Position numbers and translations under genes: made by a program
The notes under the pieces: generated by a model
Told to the model about the DNA's origin: nothing
Database searches by the model: none
What the model saw: only the letters and a program-made list of their open reading frames with translations
Source of the DNA: Roseibium sediminicola
Lineage (GTDB): Bacteria; Pseudomonadota; Alphaproteobacteria; Rhizobiales; Stappiaceae
Reading direction: 5' to 3'
Assembly (NCBI RefSeq): GCF_023156505.1
Contig: NZ_JALNMJ010000013.1
Location: 1 to 64,000 of the forward strand
Length of the DNA stretch: 64,000 bases
In this document: piece after piece, positions 1 to 8,672 of the stretch
Numbering within the stretch: the stretch's first letter is position 1
Layout: every line of letters begins with the position of its first letter

Positions 1-75
1 TATGATCTGGGATATATCGACCTGGAGCAGAGAACCCTACAGACAATCGACAACCCGTTCGGCACGAGGTTGTAA
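1..75 (+). CDS. IS transposase, C-terminal end (partial)
   Basis: Reading from base 1 gives 24 codons ending in TAA at 73-75. The peptide contains DLGYIDLEQRTLQTIDNPFG, which I recognise from memory as the usual C-terminal tail of integrase-type (IS481/IS3-like) transposases in alphaproteobacteria. The rest of the gene lies outside the window. Two imperfect direct repeats just downstream (71-90 and 97-116) look like the end of the same element. The assignment to a specific IS family is an inference. Confidence 0.6.
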   Translation, partial: YDLGYIDLEQRTLQTIDNPFGTRL

Positions 76-116
76 CCCATGTCTCCGGTACAAACTGTTA
101 CCTATGTCTCCGGATC
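71..116. repeat. Pair of imperfect direct repeats at IS end
   Basis: TGTAACCCATGTCTCCGGTA (71-90) is repeated as TGTTACCTATGTCTCCGGAT (97-116). The first copy overlaps the transposase stop codon. They probably belong to the right terminus of the insertion sequence whose transposase tail begins the window. Confidence 0.5.
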
Positions 117-131
117 GGACACTTAGGGAAA

Positions 132-208
132 TGGCGCACCGGGGAGGATTCGAACCCCCGACCCCCAGATTCGTAGTCTGGTGCTCTATCCAGCTGAGCT
201 ACCGGTGC
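132..208 (-). tRNA. tRNA-Arg (anticodon ACG)
   Basis: Read on the minus strand, the 77 nt fold as a full cloverleaf. The 7-bp acceptor stem is GCACCGG/CCGGTGC with discriminator G and an encoded CCA. There is a D-arm (GCTC...GAGC), an anticodon stem CCAGA/TCTGG with loop CTACGAA (anticodon ACG), and a T-arm with TTCGAAT. After A34-to-inosine editing by TadA it reads CGU, CGC and CGA arginine codons. It lies directly beside the insertion-sequence end on the left. Confidence 0.97.
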
Positions 209-536
209 ATTCAGGCGAAGATCTGGTCATCGGGCCGACGCCCTTCGGGATGACTGTCTTGCGGCGCCGGGGTGGTGTGTGCCCCGGACAGGGCGCTTAC
301 CTACTGCGGCTTACGGGGGAATGCAAGGGACTTTTTGAACTTTTTTTCAAAGAACTGTCACACTCTCCCGAAACCCGCCAAATTCCTCGAGACTTAGCGG
401 TGAACAACCCAGGCGGCGTTCCCCGTTTCTATAGGTTTTCGAGGAAAGTATGAGCCGACTTTATCGGCCTCTCGGGCCTGCCTCAAACGCAAAAGTCGGC
501 AAAGTTTGTTTCAAACAATCCTCGAAATGCTTTGGG
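209..536. other. Intergenic region, nothing recognised
   Basis: This 328-bp stretch lies between the 5' end of tRNA-Arg and the 3' end of the histidine kinase gene. It should hold the tRNA promoter on the minus strand. I saw no convincing ORF, terminator hairpin or repeat. Open frames here simply run through the tRNA. Confidence 0.5.
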
Positions 537-2009
537 TCAAACGGACCTGTCCGGCACTTCCAGGCAGAAGCAGGTGCCCGGTTTGCTGTCGTCCAGCCGG
601 ATGGCGCCGCCATGGGCCTTCAGCAACTCGGCGACGATCGCCAGGCCAAGACCGATGCCGCCGTGTTTGGAACCGCTGTGAAAGGCCTTGAACAGCGCCT
701 TCTTGATATTCTCCGGAATGCCCGGGCCGGTGTCCGTGACCTGCACATGGACACATGTGCCGTCGCGCGAGGCCTCCAGCGTGATCCGGCGCACCAGGGT
801 CTCGTCCTTTTCCGTCTCCAGCGCCTGCAGAGCGTTGCGCACCAGATTGAGCAGAACCCGGAAGATCTGCTCCGGATCGGCGTCGATTTCCAGATCCTCG
901 GGCACCTTGTTGTCGAACCGGACCGTGTCGTGGTCCGCCAGCCCGAGCACATCGGCGACATCGTCACCGACCCGGCGCAGGGCCAGAAGGCGGCGCTGCG
1001 GCGCGCGCTCCTGGGCCTTGCCATAGGACATCACCGCCTGGGTATATCCGACGGCCCGGTCGAGCGTTGCCAGGATCTTCGGCGCCAGGCGGCTGACCGT
1101 CGGGTCCGGCACATGTTCCAGCCGCTCCAGGAAGAGCTGGGCGGAGGCGAGCAGATTGCGCAGGTCGTGATTGATCTTGGAAACCGCGAGCCCGAGATCG
1201 GCCAGGCGCTGTTTCTGCTGCAGGGCGCGCGACAAAGCCTCCTCCATGGTGGCCAGGCGGATCTCCGCGTCGCCCAGTTCATCCCGGCGGCCGGAGACCA
1301 GCATGATGCGTGAGGAATCCTCGGGACTTTCGGCAAAGCGCTCCATGGAACGGGTCAGCTTGCGCAGGGGCCGGATGAACAGGGCGCGCAGGGTGATATA
1401 GACCAGGCTGGCCGTGATCACGGAGATCACCAGGGACAGCGCCAGGATGCGCCCGGAAAAGGCCAGCATGTCCTTCTGCAGGAGCGCGATCGGCAGCACC
1501 ACGTCGACCCGTTCGGTGTGGCCCATCTGGCCGGCACCGATGACGCGCATCACCCCCTCGCCGCGATAGGTCAGGATCCCGAAGCTGCTGGCAATGGATG
1601 ACCACGGCGTGACGCTGGCCATGTCGATGACCATGTCGACCTCGTCCGGCACGTCACTCATGGCAATGAGGCTGCGCTGGGTGCCCTGATCGAGCGCGAT
1701 CGCTAGCGCACCGGTGGTCCGAAGCAACTCTTCCTGAAGCCGGGGCGCAATGGTGTTGGTTTCGGCCAGGACGGACGCCGCCACGCCGGCGGTGGTCAGC
1801 CGGTCCATCAGCCAGGTGTTGCGGAAATTGGCGATCGACGGCACGTAGATGAAGACTTCGGCCAGCATGACAAAGAGGACGGTCATCAGAAGCAGCTTGC
1901 CGGACAATCCGCCAAACCTGTATTGGCCAAAGCTGTCGCCAGGTTCTGCCGAGGCGTTTGCGGCCTCCTGCGGGACTGCCGGACCTTGCGGCGCGCCCTC
2001 GTGTTTCAT
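537..2009 (-). CDS. Membrane sensor histidine kinase
   Basis: A 490-aa two-component sensor kinase. A first membrane segment lies near residues 36-60, followed by a roughly 130-residue extracytoplasmic sensor region and a second membrane segment near 187-212. A HAMP-like linker follows. The phosphoacceptor box is around H281 (KINHDLRNLL), the N-box is NLVRNALQA (about 388-396), and the G boxes are DTGPGIP and GGIGLGLAIV. The start at 2009 is preferred over the longer frame (to 2111), which would overlap the upstream flavoprotein gene. It is last in a three-gene unit with the flavoprotein (59-bp gap) and a TVP38 protein. No response regulator is adjacent, so it may be an orphan kinase. The signal sensed is unknown. 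Confidence 0.88.
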   Translation of the reverse strand: MKHEGAPQGPAVPQEAANASAEPGDSFGQYRFGGLSGKLLLMTVLFVMLAEVFIYVPSIANFRNTWLMDRLTTAGVAASVLAETNTIAPRLQEELLRTTGALAIALDQGTQRSLIAMSDVPDEVDMVIDMASVTPWSSIASSFGILTYRGEGVMRVIGAGQMGHTERVDVVLPIALLQKDMLAFSGRILALSLVISVITASLVYITLRALFIRPLRKLTRSMERFAESPEDSSRIMLVSGRRDELGDAEIRLATMEEALSRALQQKQRLADLGLAVSKINHDLRNLLASAQLFLERLEHVPDPTVSRLAPKILATLDRAVGYTQAVMSYGKAQERAPQRRLLALRRVGDDVADVLGLADHDTVRFDNKVPEDLEIDADPEQIFRVLLNLVRNALQALETEKDETLVRRITLEASRDGTCVHVQVTDTGPGIPENIKKALFKAFHSGSKHGGIGLGLAIVAELLKAHGGAIRLDDSKPGTCFCLEVPDRSV

Positions 2010-2068
2010 GTCTTCACTTCCCAAAATCCCGGGCCGGGCGCGTCCAGCCAGACCTTTCCGGCAATCGA

Positions 2069-3499
2069 TTATCCAAACTTGCGCAAGATTGCGATCACAC
2101 GGCGCACCCAAACATTTTTAGGCGCTTCCGCATAGTAAGAAATTGCCGCACGCCGCACCAGTTCTCCCAGCGTCGGATAGGGAGCGATAAATCCGGCAAG
2201 GTCTTTCATGGTCATGTTTTTGGAAAGTGCCAGCGAAAGAAGATTGAGGATTTCGCCGGCCTGATCCCCGGCAATGTCGGCCCCGAGCAGCCTGCCGCGC
2301 GGGCCGGCAATCAGCTTGAGGCGGCCAAGGGTCTTGCCCTCCGCCTGAGCCCGGTCGTTGCCGGCATAATCCGCCGTCAGCACCTTGATCCCGTCGCCGT
2401 GACGGGCCCGCGCCTCTGTTTCGCTCAGACCGATATGACCGAGTTCGGGCGAGGTATAGGTCACCCAGGGCACGATCTCGTTGCTCATTGTGACCGGCAT
2501 CCGGAACAGAATGGAGCGGATCACCAGCCCCGCCTGATAGCCTGCGACATGGGTGAATTGCAGACCGCCGGCGACATCGCCTATGGCATAGATCTTCCGA
2601 TTCGAGGTCCGAAGGCCCTTGTCGACGTCAATGCCCTTGCGGGTAAAGGCAATTCCGGCCGCCTCCAGTCCGAGACCGTCGACATTGGGCGCGCGGCCGG
2701 TCGCGACCAGCAGCTGGCTGGCTTCGGTCCTGATCTCGGCACCTTCCTTTGTCCTTGCCGTGACGATGACGCCGGCTTCGGAACGCGCTATTGCCTCGAC
2801 GCCGGTCTCTTCCAGGATCTCGACACCTTCTGCCCTGAGCCGGTCGAGAACGACGGCGGCGAGATCCGGATCGTCCTTGCCAAGCGCCTTCTGGGCTTCG
2901 AACACGGTCACTTTCGATCCCAGGCGGCGATGGGCCTGGGCCATTTCCAGGCCGATCGGTCCGCCGCCGATGATCGCCAGATGCTCGGGCAAATCGCGCA
3001 GGTCGAACAGGGATTCGTTGGTGAGATACGGCACCTGGTCCAGTCCGGGGATCGGCGGCACCAGAGCGGAAGACCCGGTCGCGATGACAAACCGCCGCGC
3101 CTTGATTTCAATATCGCCCGCAACCAGCGTGTCCGGTCCGGCAAAAGCCGCCGCCGTGCGCAGCACCGTGACCCCCAGGCCTTCGAACCGCTCCTGCGAA
3201 TCGTGCGGTTCGATGGCGGCGATCACCCGGCGGACATGGTCGTTGGTGTTTGCAAAGTCGACCGAGGGCTGTGAAACCTTCACGCCGAAATCGGCGGCAT
3301 GGCGTGTGGCGGCCGCAGATTTCGCGGCGGCCAGCAGCGCCTTCGAGGGCACGCAGCCATAGTTAAGGCAATCGCCGCCCATCATACCCTTTTCGATCAG
3401 CACCACGTCAACGCCAAAGGCGGCCGCGGCGGCGGCGACGGACAGGCCGGCGGAACCGGCACCGATCACACAAATATCCGGGGTCAGCAGTTTGGCCAT
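2069..3499 (-). CDS. FAD-dependent pyridine nucleotide-disulfide oxidoreductase
   Basis: A 476-aa class I disulfide oxidoreductase. It has an N-terminal FAD-binding GAGSAG motif (13-18), the redox disulfide motif GGDCLNYGC (C44 and C49), a central NAD(P)H Rossmann motif (IIGGGPIGLE) and a C-terminal dimerisation domain. Lipoamide dehydrogenase and glutathione reductase have a C-terminal His-Pro dyad on a HPT..E loop. Here the loop is APYPTLGE, with Tyr441 where the catalytic His is expected. It is therefore unlikely to be a housekeeping Lpd; a mercuric-reductase-like or unknown electron acceptor is possible. It lies 28 bp downstream of the TVP38 gene, a pairing seen in other bacteria. Confidence 0.88.
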   Translation of the reverse strand: MAKLLTPDICVIGAGSAGLSVAAAAAAFGVDVVLIEKGMMGGDCLNYGCVPSKALLAAAKSAAATRHAADFGVKVSQPSVDFANTNDHVRRVIAAIEPHDSQERFEGLGVTVLRTAAAFAGPDTLVAGDIEIKARRFVIATGSSALVPPIPGLDQVPYLTNESLFDLRDLPEHLAIIGGGPIGLEMAQAHRRLGSKVTVFEAQKALGKDDPDLAAVVLDRLRAEGVEILEETGVEAIARSEAGVIVTARTKEGAEIRTEASQLLVATGRAPNVDGLGLEAAGIAFTRKGIDVDKGLRTSNRKIYAIGDVAGGLQFTHVAGYQAGLVIRSILFRMPVTMSNEIVPWVTYTSPELGHIGLSETEARARHGDGIKVLTADYAGNDRAQAEGKTLGRLKLIAGPRGRLLGADIAGDQAGEILNLLSLALSKNMTMKDLAGFIAPYPTLGELVRRAAISYYAEAPKNVWVRRVIAILRKFG

Positions 3500-3527
3500 G
3501 AAGGGCTCCGAGCGGGATGTGAAAGGT

Positions 3528-4334
3528 TTAGCGGGTCCGCAGCTTTTTCAGCACGACGGGAATCAGACTCGCAATGCCGAGCGCAAAAAACGCGACCAGC
3601 AATTGCGGGGTCACCAGCGCGCCGACATCGACCTGGCAGCTGCCGGCGGCGGCGCAGCCGGGACTGGCCGCTTCCTGGGCGGCGATCACGCTGTCCAGCC
3701 CGGAGCCGATGAAGGTGAAGGCGAAGGTGCCCGGGATGATGCCGACGAAGGTTGCGAGCGTGTAGGACGGCAGCGGCATCTTGAAGATCGCCGGGGCGAT
3801 GTTGACCAGCCAGAATGGGAACACCGGGGTCAGGCGCAGGAACAGGAGATAATGGAAGGCGTCCTTGCGAAAGCCTTCCGCAAGCCGCGACAGAAACGGA
3901 CCGGCGCGCTCGGTCAGGATTTCGCCGACAGACGACCGGGCCACCAGAAACACCGCGCAAGCCCCGAGCGTTGCACCGAACACCGTGGCGACACCGCCCA
4001 GTACCCAGCCGAACAGAAAGCCACCGGCAATCGTGAGCAGGGAGGCGCCGGGAAAGGACAGGGCCACGGAGGTCGTATAGATCAGGAGATAGACAACGAC
4101 CGCCAGCACCAGGTTCTGGTCGACAAAGGCCAGCAGATCCTGACGCTGCATGATCAGGTTCGACAGGGTCAGCTGCTTGTGCAGCCCAAGGGAAAAGGCC
4201 AGAATCATCAGCGCCGCGAGAATGACGAGCGGCAGCCATTTCCGCAATGCGCCATATCCGGCGCGCCGCGTGTCGTCGGCAGCCGCGTCACTGTCTTCCG
4301 GCGGCGTCATTGTCTTGGCCTTTTCACCCAGCAT
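3528..4334 (-). CDS. TVP38/TMEM64-family (VTT domain) membrane protein
   Basis: A 268-aa inner-membrane protein with about five or six hydrophobic segments. It carries the VTT-domain (formerly SNARE-associated) features: a Gly-rich AGGFLFGWVLGG stretch, RLTPVFPFWLVNIAPA, and a later GIIPGTFAFTFIGSG motif. It belongs to the DedA/TVP38 superfamily, which is linked to lipid or small-molecule transport; the substrate is unknown. The start at 4334 has GGAAA upstream. It is first in a unit with the flavoprotein and the histidine kinase, which suggests a redox-linked membrane function (inference). Confidence 0.85.
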   Translation of the reverse strand: MLGEKAKTMTPPEDSDAAADDTRRAGYGALRKWLPLVILAALMILAFSLGLHKQLTLSNLIMQRQDLLAFVDQNLVLAVVVYLLIYTTSVALSFPGASLLTIAGGFLFGWVLGGVATVFGATLGACAVFLVARSSVGEILTERAGPFLSRLAEGFRKDAFHYLLFLRLTPVFPFWLVNIAPAIFKMPLPSYTLATFVGIIPGTFAFTFIGSGLDSVIAAQEAASPGCAAAGSCQVDVGALVTPQLLVAFFALGIASLIPVVLKKLRTR

Positions 4335-4353
4335 ACGGCGTTTCCATCGGCTA

Positions 4354-4626
4354 TTAGGCCATGTGGACGAATTGCTTTCGGGCGTGGCGCGTGTCGCATT
4401 TGGGTCGTGAGCAGGAGGGAAGCGAAGTCCGTATCGATAATACGGGCAAGCTTTCCGACGCCCTCATGGCCCAAATGTGCCGCGTCCTTCCAGGATTTAA
4501 GAAGAGAGTGTCCATTTCGGCGTCGCAAAAACTTGAAAGGGAATGACCCTTTCTGCGTTTTCGCTCCTGGAACTGGACACTCTCTTCTCAAACCACGCTC
4601 CAAATCAATTCGTCCACACGGCCTAG
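4354..4626. repeat. MITE-like element of nested inverted repeats
   Basis: The outer arms 4354-4374 and 4606-4626 are inverted repeats matching at 19 of 21 positions. Inside lie further inverted pairs: 4397-4411 with 4463-4477 (13 of 15), 4502-4514 with 4574-4586 (perfect 13 bp), and the central GAAAGGG-AATGA-CCCTTTC hairpin. No coding frame is credible. The roughly 273-bp unit between the TVP38 gene and the rpmH promoter looks like a non-autonomous mobile or palindromic element, or an RNA-structured repeat. Confidence 0.65.
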
Positions 4627-4780
4627 ATCGGACAGGTCAAAGCCTGCATTCTGTTCTAATAGCCAGATGTACCTTAAACCCTGTAAAAAGAACCGTGCTT
4701 CACTGATAAGTGACGCCCGGCCTTTTCCGGTTCACCTGTGCGTGATCGAAAGGAAATCGCAGAATCTTGAGCTCGCAAAG

Positions 4781-4809
4781 TTGACTTGGGGCGGCATGGC
4801 GCTTATAAG
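4781..4809 (+). promoter_or_regulatory. Probable sigma-70 promoter of rpmH operon
   Basis: TTGACT (4781-4786) and TATAAG (4804-4809) are separated by exactly 17 bp. They lie about 130 bp upstream of the rpmH start, with no gene in between. This is a near-consensus housekeeping promoter, as expected for a ribosomal-protein operon. Confidence 0.7.
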
Positions 4810-4936
4810 CGCGCCGATCGGGACTTGCATTCGGACCCAAGGCTTGTGGAGCCGCGCTCTTGGAGCGCTTCGAGTGCTTCCTCCAAAGAATTTATAAGTA
4901 ACAAGGGCCGCGCTCTAAGCCGCGCGGGGAAGAACA

Positions 4937-5071
4937 ATGAAGCGTACGTATCAACCGAGCCGTCTTGTCCGCAAGCGTCGCCACGGCTTCCGCGCACGTA
5001 TGGCCACCAAAAATGGCCGTCAGGTGCTTGCTCGCCGTCGTGCGAAGGGTCGCAAGAGCCTCAGCGCCTGA
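4937..5071 (+). CDS. rpmH: 50S ribosomal protein L34
   Basis: A 44-aa, highly basic protein beginning [20 protein letters not shown] and ending GRKSLSA, typical of L34. It binds 23S rRNA in the large subunit. A GGGGAAG ribosome-binding site lies about 5 bp before ATG. It is first in the conserved rpmH-rnpA-yidC order, with rnpA starting 59 bp later. It is below the length of most ORF screens. Confidence 0.97.
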   Translation: MKRTYQPSRLVRKRRHGFRARMATKNGRQVLARRRAKGRKSLSA

Positions 5072-5130
5072 TTGGCGACCAGCCCGCAGTGCGCCGGGTT
5101 GGCGGCGTCTGCCAACCACAGTTCGCTCTG

Positions 5131-5532
5131 ATGGACACACTTAAAAAGCGTTCCGAATTCCTGGCGGTCGCCAAAGGCGGCCGACTGGGCCGGCGCGCTT
5201 TTGTCGTTCAAGGGCTGATGCGAGACAGCGACGACGCGCCGCGGGTTGGCTATACCGTCACCAAAAAGACCGGCAATTCGGTCATGCGCAGCCGTATCAA
5301 ACGGCGGCTTCGCGCCGCCGTGTCCGAACTTGCGCCCGCAGACATTCCGCAAAAGGCGGATTTTGTCCTGGTCGCGCGCGACAGCGCACTCACTCTGCCC
5401 TTTCAAAAACTTGTTGCAGACCTTAAGTCTGGCCTACACCAGGTGCTGGACCCAAGCACGCCGCGCGGGCGGGGAAAACCGCGCCGGCCGGCCCGGCAGG
5501 CTGAAACGACACCGCGCAGGAAACAGGGGTAA
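5131..5532 (+). CDS. rnpA: Ribonuclease P protein component
   Basis: A 133-aa basic protein that helps RNase P RNA cleave tRNA 5' leaders. It shows the family opening (LKKRSEFLAVAKGGR) and the central RNR-like signature MRSRIKRRLR in the RNA-binding helix, then a proline- and arginine-rich C-terminal tail. It lies between rpmH and yidC and is probably cotranscribed with both. The start at 5131 fits the family N-terminus; no strong ribosome-binding site is visible directly before it. Confidence 0.95.
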   Translation: MDTLKKRSEFLAVAKGGRLGRRAFVVQGLMRDSDDAPRVGYTVTKKTGNSVMRSRIKRRLRAAVSELAPADIPQKADFVLVARDSALTLPFQKLVADLKSGLHQVLDPSTPRGRGKPRRPARQAETTPRRKQG

Positions 5533-5538
5533 CTCCAG

Positions 5539-7359
5539 TTGATTTCTGAAAACCGCAATACGATTCTTGCAATCGTTCTGTCCCTGATTGTTCTGCTTGG
5601 CTGGCAGTATTTTGTTGCCGGCCCCCAGCTGGAACGCCAGCAGGCCGAACTTCTCGCCGAGCAGGAAGCCGCCCAAAAGGCCGCCGGAAAAAGCGCCAAC
5701 CCGAACGCGCCGCTACCATCGACAGCCCAGGGCGATAATGCCGCGGCGCCGGCCGCCGGCCAGCAGGCCGCGTTTGCAAACCGCCAACAGGCGCTCGCAG
5801 CGTCCAAACGTGTCACCATCGACACGCCCAGCCTCGAGGGCTCGGTCAATCTGACCGGTGGCCGTCTTGATGATCTGCGCCTGAAGGACTACCACGAGAC
5901 CGTCGACAAGAGCAGCCCGACCATCGTGCTGTTCTCGCCCTCCGGAAGCCCGAATCCCTACTACACCGATTACGGCTGGGTGGCCGATCCGGGTGCCAAT
6001 ATTGCCCTGCCCGCACCGGACACCGTCTGGTCGTTCGAAGGTGACGCAAATCTGACGCCGGAAACCCCGCTGACCCTGACCTGGGACAACGGCGCGGGCC
6101 TGACGTTCAAGCGCGCCTTCTCGGTCGACGAAAACTACATGTTCACGGTCGTGCAGTCGGTGGAAAACACCGGCGCTGAAGCGGTCACCCTGTATCCTTA
6201 CGGTCTGATTGCTCGCAACGGCACTCCGGAGACCAGCAGCATCTACATTCTTCATGAAGGCCTGCTTGGCGTCTTCGGGGAAGAGGGCCTGAAGGAAGTC
6301 GACTATTCCGATCTGGAAGAAGAAGGCGCGATCCGGCCGGCCAAGGTCGACCAGGGCTGGCTCGGCATCACCGACAAGTACTGGGCGGCGACCCTGATCC
6401 CGGAACCGGGCCAGGAATTCCAGCCGAGCTTCAGCTATTCCGCCAAGTCCGGCAATTACCAAGCCGACTATCTCGGCAACGCGGTCAACGTGGCCGCCGG
6501 CGCCACAGGAGAGACAAGCTCGTATCTGTTTGCCGGCGCCAAGGAAACCAAGCTTCTGGACGGCTATGAGGAATCGCTCGGCATCAAGCGTTTCGAACTG
6601 CTGATCGACTGGGGCTGGTTCTACTTCCTGACCAAGCCGATGTTCTTTGCCATCGACTATTTCTTCCATCTGATTGGCAACTTCGGCGTCGCCATCCTGG
6701 TGGTGACCGTGATCGTCAAGCTGATCTTTTTCCCGCTTGCGAACAAGTCCTATGTCTCCATGAGCAAAATGAAGCTCGTGCAGCCGCAGATGACGGAAAT
6801 CCGCGAGAAATACGGCGACGACAAGCAGAAACAGCAACAGGCTCTGATGGAGCTTTACAAGAAAGAGAAGATCAACCCGCTGGCCGGCTGTCTGCCGATC
6901 CTGGTCCAGATCCCGGTGTTCTTCGCGCTCTACAAGGTGCTGTTCGTCACCATCGAAATGCGCCACGCGCCGTTCTTCGGCTGGATCCAGGATCTCTCGG
7001 CTCCGGATCCGACAACACTGTTCAATCTGTTTGGCCTGATCCCCTGGGATCCGCCGCAGCTCTTGATGCTCGGTGTCTGGCCGCTGATCATGGGCATCAC
7101 CATGTTCATTCAAATGAAGATGAACCCGGCCCCGCCCGATCCGACGCAGCAGATGATCTTCACCTGGATGCCGGTGGTATTCACCTTCATGCTGGCCTCT
7201 TTCCCGGCCGGTCTGGTGATCTACTGGGCGTGGAACAACACGCTCTCGGTGACCCAGCAGTACGTCATCATGCGCCGCCAGGGCGCCAAGGTGGAACTCT
7301 GGGACAACCTGGGAGCGCTGTTCAAGCGCAAGAAACCAGCGCCTGAAGACAAGAGCTAG
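5539..7359 (+). CDS. yidC: Membrane protein insertase YidC
   Basis: A 606-aa inner-membrane insertase of the Gram-negative type. It has an N-terminal anchor ([20 protein letters not shown]), a large periplasmic domain to about residue 350, and a C-terminal five-helix insertase core. In the core's first helix a Lys ([12 protein letters not shown]) sits at the position of the functional Arg of E. coli YidC. The start is TTG at 5539, chosen because the family N-terminus begins there and no in-frame ATG occurs for well over 100 codons. It follows rnpA by 6 bp. YidC assists insertion of respiratory and Sec-dependent membrane proteins. Confidence 0.96.
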   Translation: MISENRNTILAIVLSLIVLLGWQYFVAGPQLERQQAELLAEQEAAQKAAGKSANPNAPLPSTAQGDNAAAPAAGQQAAFANRQQALAASKRVTIDTPSLEGSVNLTGGRLDDLRLKDYHETVDKSSPTIVLFSPSGSPNPYYTDYGWVADPGANIALPAPDTVWSFEGDANLTPETPLTLTWDNGAGLTFKRAFSVDENYMFTVVQSVENTGAEAVTLYPYGLIARNGTPETSSIYILHEGLLGVFGEEGLKEVDYSDLEEEGAIRPAKVDQGWLGITDKYWAATLIPEPGQEFQPSFSYSAKSGNYQADYLGNAVNVAAGATGETSSYLFAGAKETKLLDGYEESLGIKRFELLIDWGWFYFLTKPMFFAIDYFFHLIGNFGVAILVVTVIVKLIFFPLANKSYVSMSKMKLVQPQMTEIREKYGDDKQKQQQALMELYKKEKINPLAGCLPILVQIPVFFALYKVLFVTIEMRHAPFFGWIQDLSAPDPTTLFNLFGLIPWDPPQLLMLGVWPLIMGITMFIQMKMNPAPPDPTQQMIFTWMPVVFTFMLASFPAGLVIYWAWNNTLSVTQQYVIMRRQGAKVELWDNLGALFKRKKPAPEDKS

Positions 7360-7384
7360 CGCCGGCCGACAGACTGAAACGACG

Positions 7385-7415
7385 AAGGCCCCGCCAACTG
7401 CGGGGCCTTTTGTTT
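7385..7415 (+). terminator. Rho-independent terminator after yidC
   Basis: A GC-rich stem GGCCCCGC (7387-7394) pairs with GCGGGGCC (7400-7407) around a 5-nt loop. A TTTTGTTT run follows. It lies 25 bp after the yidC stop and just before the end of the convergent gene. Confidence 0.85.
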
Positions 7416-7416
7416 G

Positions 7417-8352
7417 TCAGATGAATTGCGTGGGATGCCCCACATTGGGCCGCCCGGCCAGCAGGTGCTCGTCTGCGCGAAAACACAGGGCATGGGAATC
7501 GCCGAGGAGGAATACCGACAATTCCTCCATGATCCGCGCGCGCGCTCCCGGCTCGTGAAAGCGCATGTTTCGCAGGCCCCGGACATAGGTGGCAAAAGTC
7601 GGATCCGGCGCCTCGTTGGCAGGCGGTCTGAAGCCAACGCCCAGGGGTGTCAATCTGACCTGGTAGCCGAACCGCGCCAGGCCGATCAATTCACGGGTCA
7701 AAACGCGCGGAATGTTCCACCTGGCGTCCCAGAACATGTTCTTGTTGAACTTGAAGAACCTGTTCCAGACCATCGGCCAGTATGCCTCATCCTGTGTCGG
7801 GTTCGGAGTCCGTTTGCGCAACTGGTCCTGAATGGACAACTGGCATTCCCTCAAGATGCCGAGTTCATAGGGTTCGAAAGCGAGCATGAATTCATGCCGG
7901 GCGGTTGCGGCACCGATAATCAGCGCGTCGTTGAGGATCGGTGTCCAGCGCTGTTCACTGAGAATGCTGCCGAAACCTTGCGCGGGGATGACCCGATCGT
8001 CCGGATTTGCGGCGGCCTGCGCCCGCGGCTGCCCGGCTTGTTCTGCGCGGAACCGGTCGGCGCGGCGAACCCCTTCCACGGTCTCGGGGTCCTGTATGCC
8101 GTTGGCCGCGGTCACGCCGAATTGCCGAATATACTCACGGGACTTGCGTATGCCCGTTCCCCCGAGCAGAACATATCTCAGCTCGTTCCGGGCCGTTGCC
8201 TCGTAAAGGAGATAAGCCGCGCGGATATAATGGTACATGTGGTAATCGTGATCCCAGGAACAGCCCTTCCATTGTCCGACCCAGGCATTGTCCTGGCGAT
8301 AGATCGTCACCAGTGCGTCTATTTCCCTCTTGAATTCACGCCATTGAAGCAT
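7417..8352 (-). CDS. Hypothetical protein, function unknown
   Basis: A 311-aa soluble protein that I do not recognise. It is rich in aromatic and charged residues, with no signal peptide or membrane segment. Notable stretches are GCSWDHDYHMYHYIRAAYLLYEATARNELRYVLLGG split across residues 30-65, and MVWNRFFKFNKNMFWD in the second half. ATG 8352 is preferred over the longer frame (to 8400) because GGAGAG lies 6 bp upstream. It is transcribed against the yidC cluster and ends at the yidC terminator, so it is an insertion into an otherwise conserved block. Confidence 0.65.
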   Translation of the reverse strand: MLQWREFKREIDALVTIYRQDNAWVGQWKGCSWDHDYHMYHYIRAAYLLYEATARNELRYVLLGGTGIRKSREYIRQFGVTAANGIQDPETVEGVRRADRFRAEQAGQPRAQAAANPDDRVIPAQGFGSILSEQRWTPILNDALIIGAATARHEFMLAFEPYELGILRECQLSIQDQLRKRTPNPTQDEAYWPMVWNRFFKFNKNMFWDARWNIPRVLTRELIGLARFGYQVRLTPLGVGFRPPANEAPDPTFATYVRGLRNMRFHEPGARARIMEELSVFLLGDSHALCFRADEHLLAGRPNVGHPTQFI

Positions 8353-8672
8353 CGCCGTCTCTCCACCTTGCTGTCGACAGAAGTCCTGTCCGGTGGACAT
8401 AACGTAGGGACACGCACGCTTTCAGACCTGTGACGGCGGGCACAGCGAAAGTCCGAGCCGGTTCTTTTGGTGCGACTTGACGCGGCCTAACCGACCATGC
8501 TTCATTCGCGCTCCGTTGGCACCTTGGTGAGTGCCACCAATCTGAAGGAGTTGCCGGACCCATGATCCACTGAAGCAAGACCTGATCCGCAAGGCGAAGC
8601 CGCTCACCGGCAGGTCAACCGCTGACAAAAGCGTTTTCCTTTTCCCTTGTTTCTTGCTTTACCGGAGGTCCC
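8353..8672. other. Divergent intergenic region
   Basis: This 320-bp stretch separates the unknown minus-strand gene from the plus-strand acetyltransferase gene. It must contain promoters for both. I saw no convincing ORF, tRNA, strong inverted repeat or consensus promoter pair in it. Confidence 0.4.

Noticed and set aside
2..253. An 83-codon frame across the left end
   Set aside because: It runs through the insertion-sequence end and the tRNA-Arg gene. The transposase tail is in a different frame.
4335..4936. Replication origin near rpmH
   Set aside because: In many bacteria oriC lies near rpmH-dnaA, but there is no dnaA gene here and I saw no cluster of DnaA boxes. In alphaproteobacteria oriC is usually elsewhere.
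5713..7113. A 466-codon minus-strand frame within yidC
   Set aside because: It lies wholly opposite yidC, is His/Asp/Gln-rich and shows no domain. It is a mirror of yidC codon usage.
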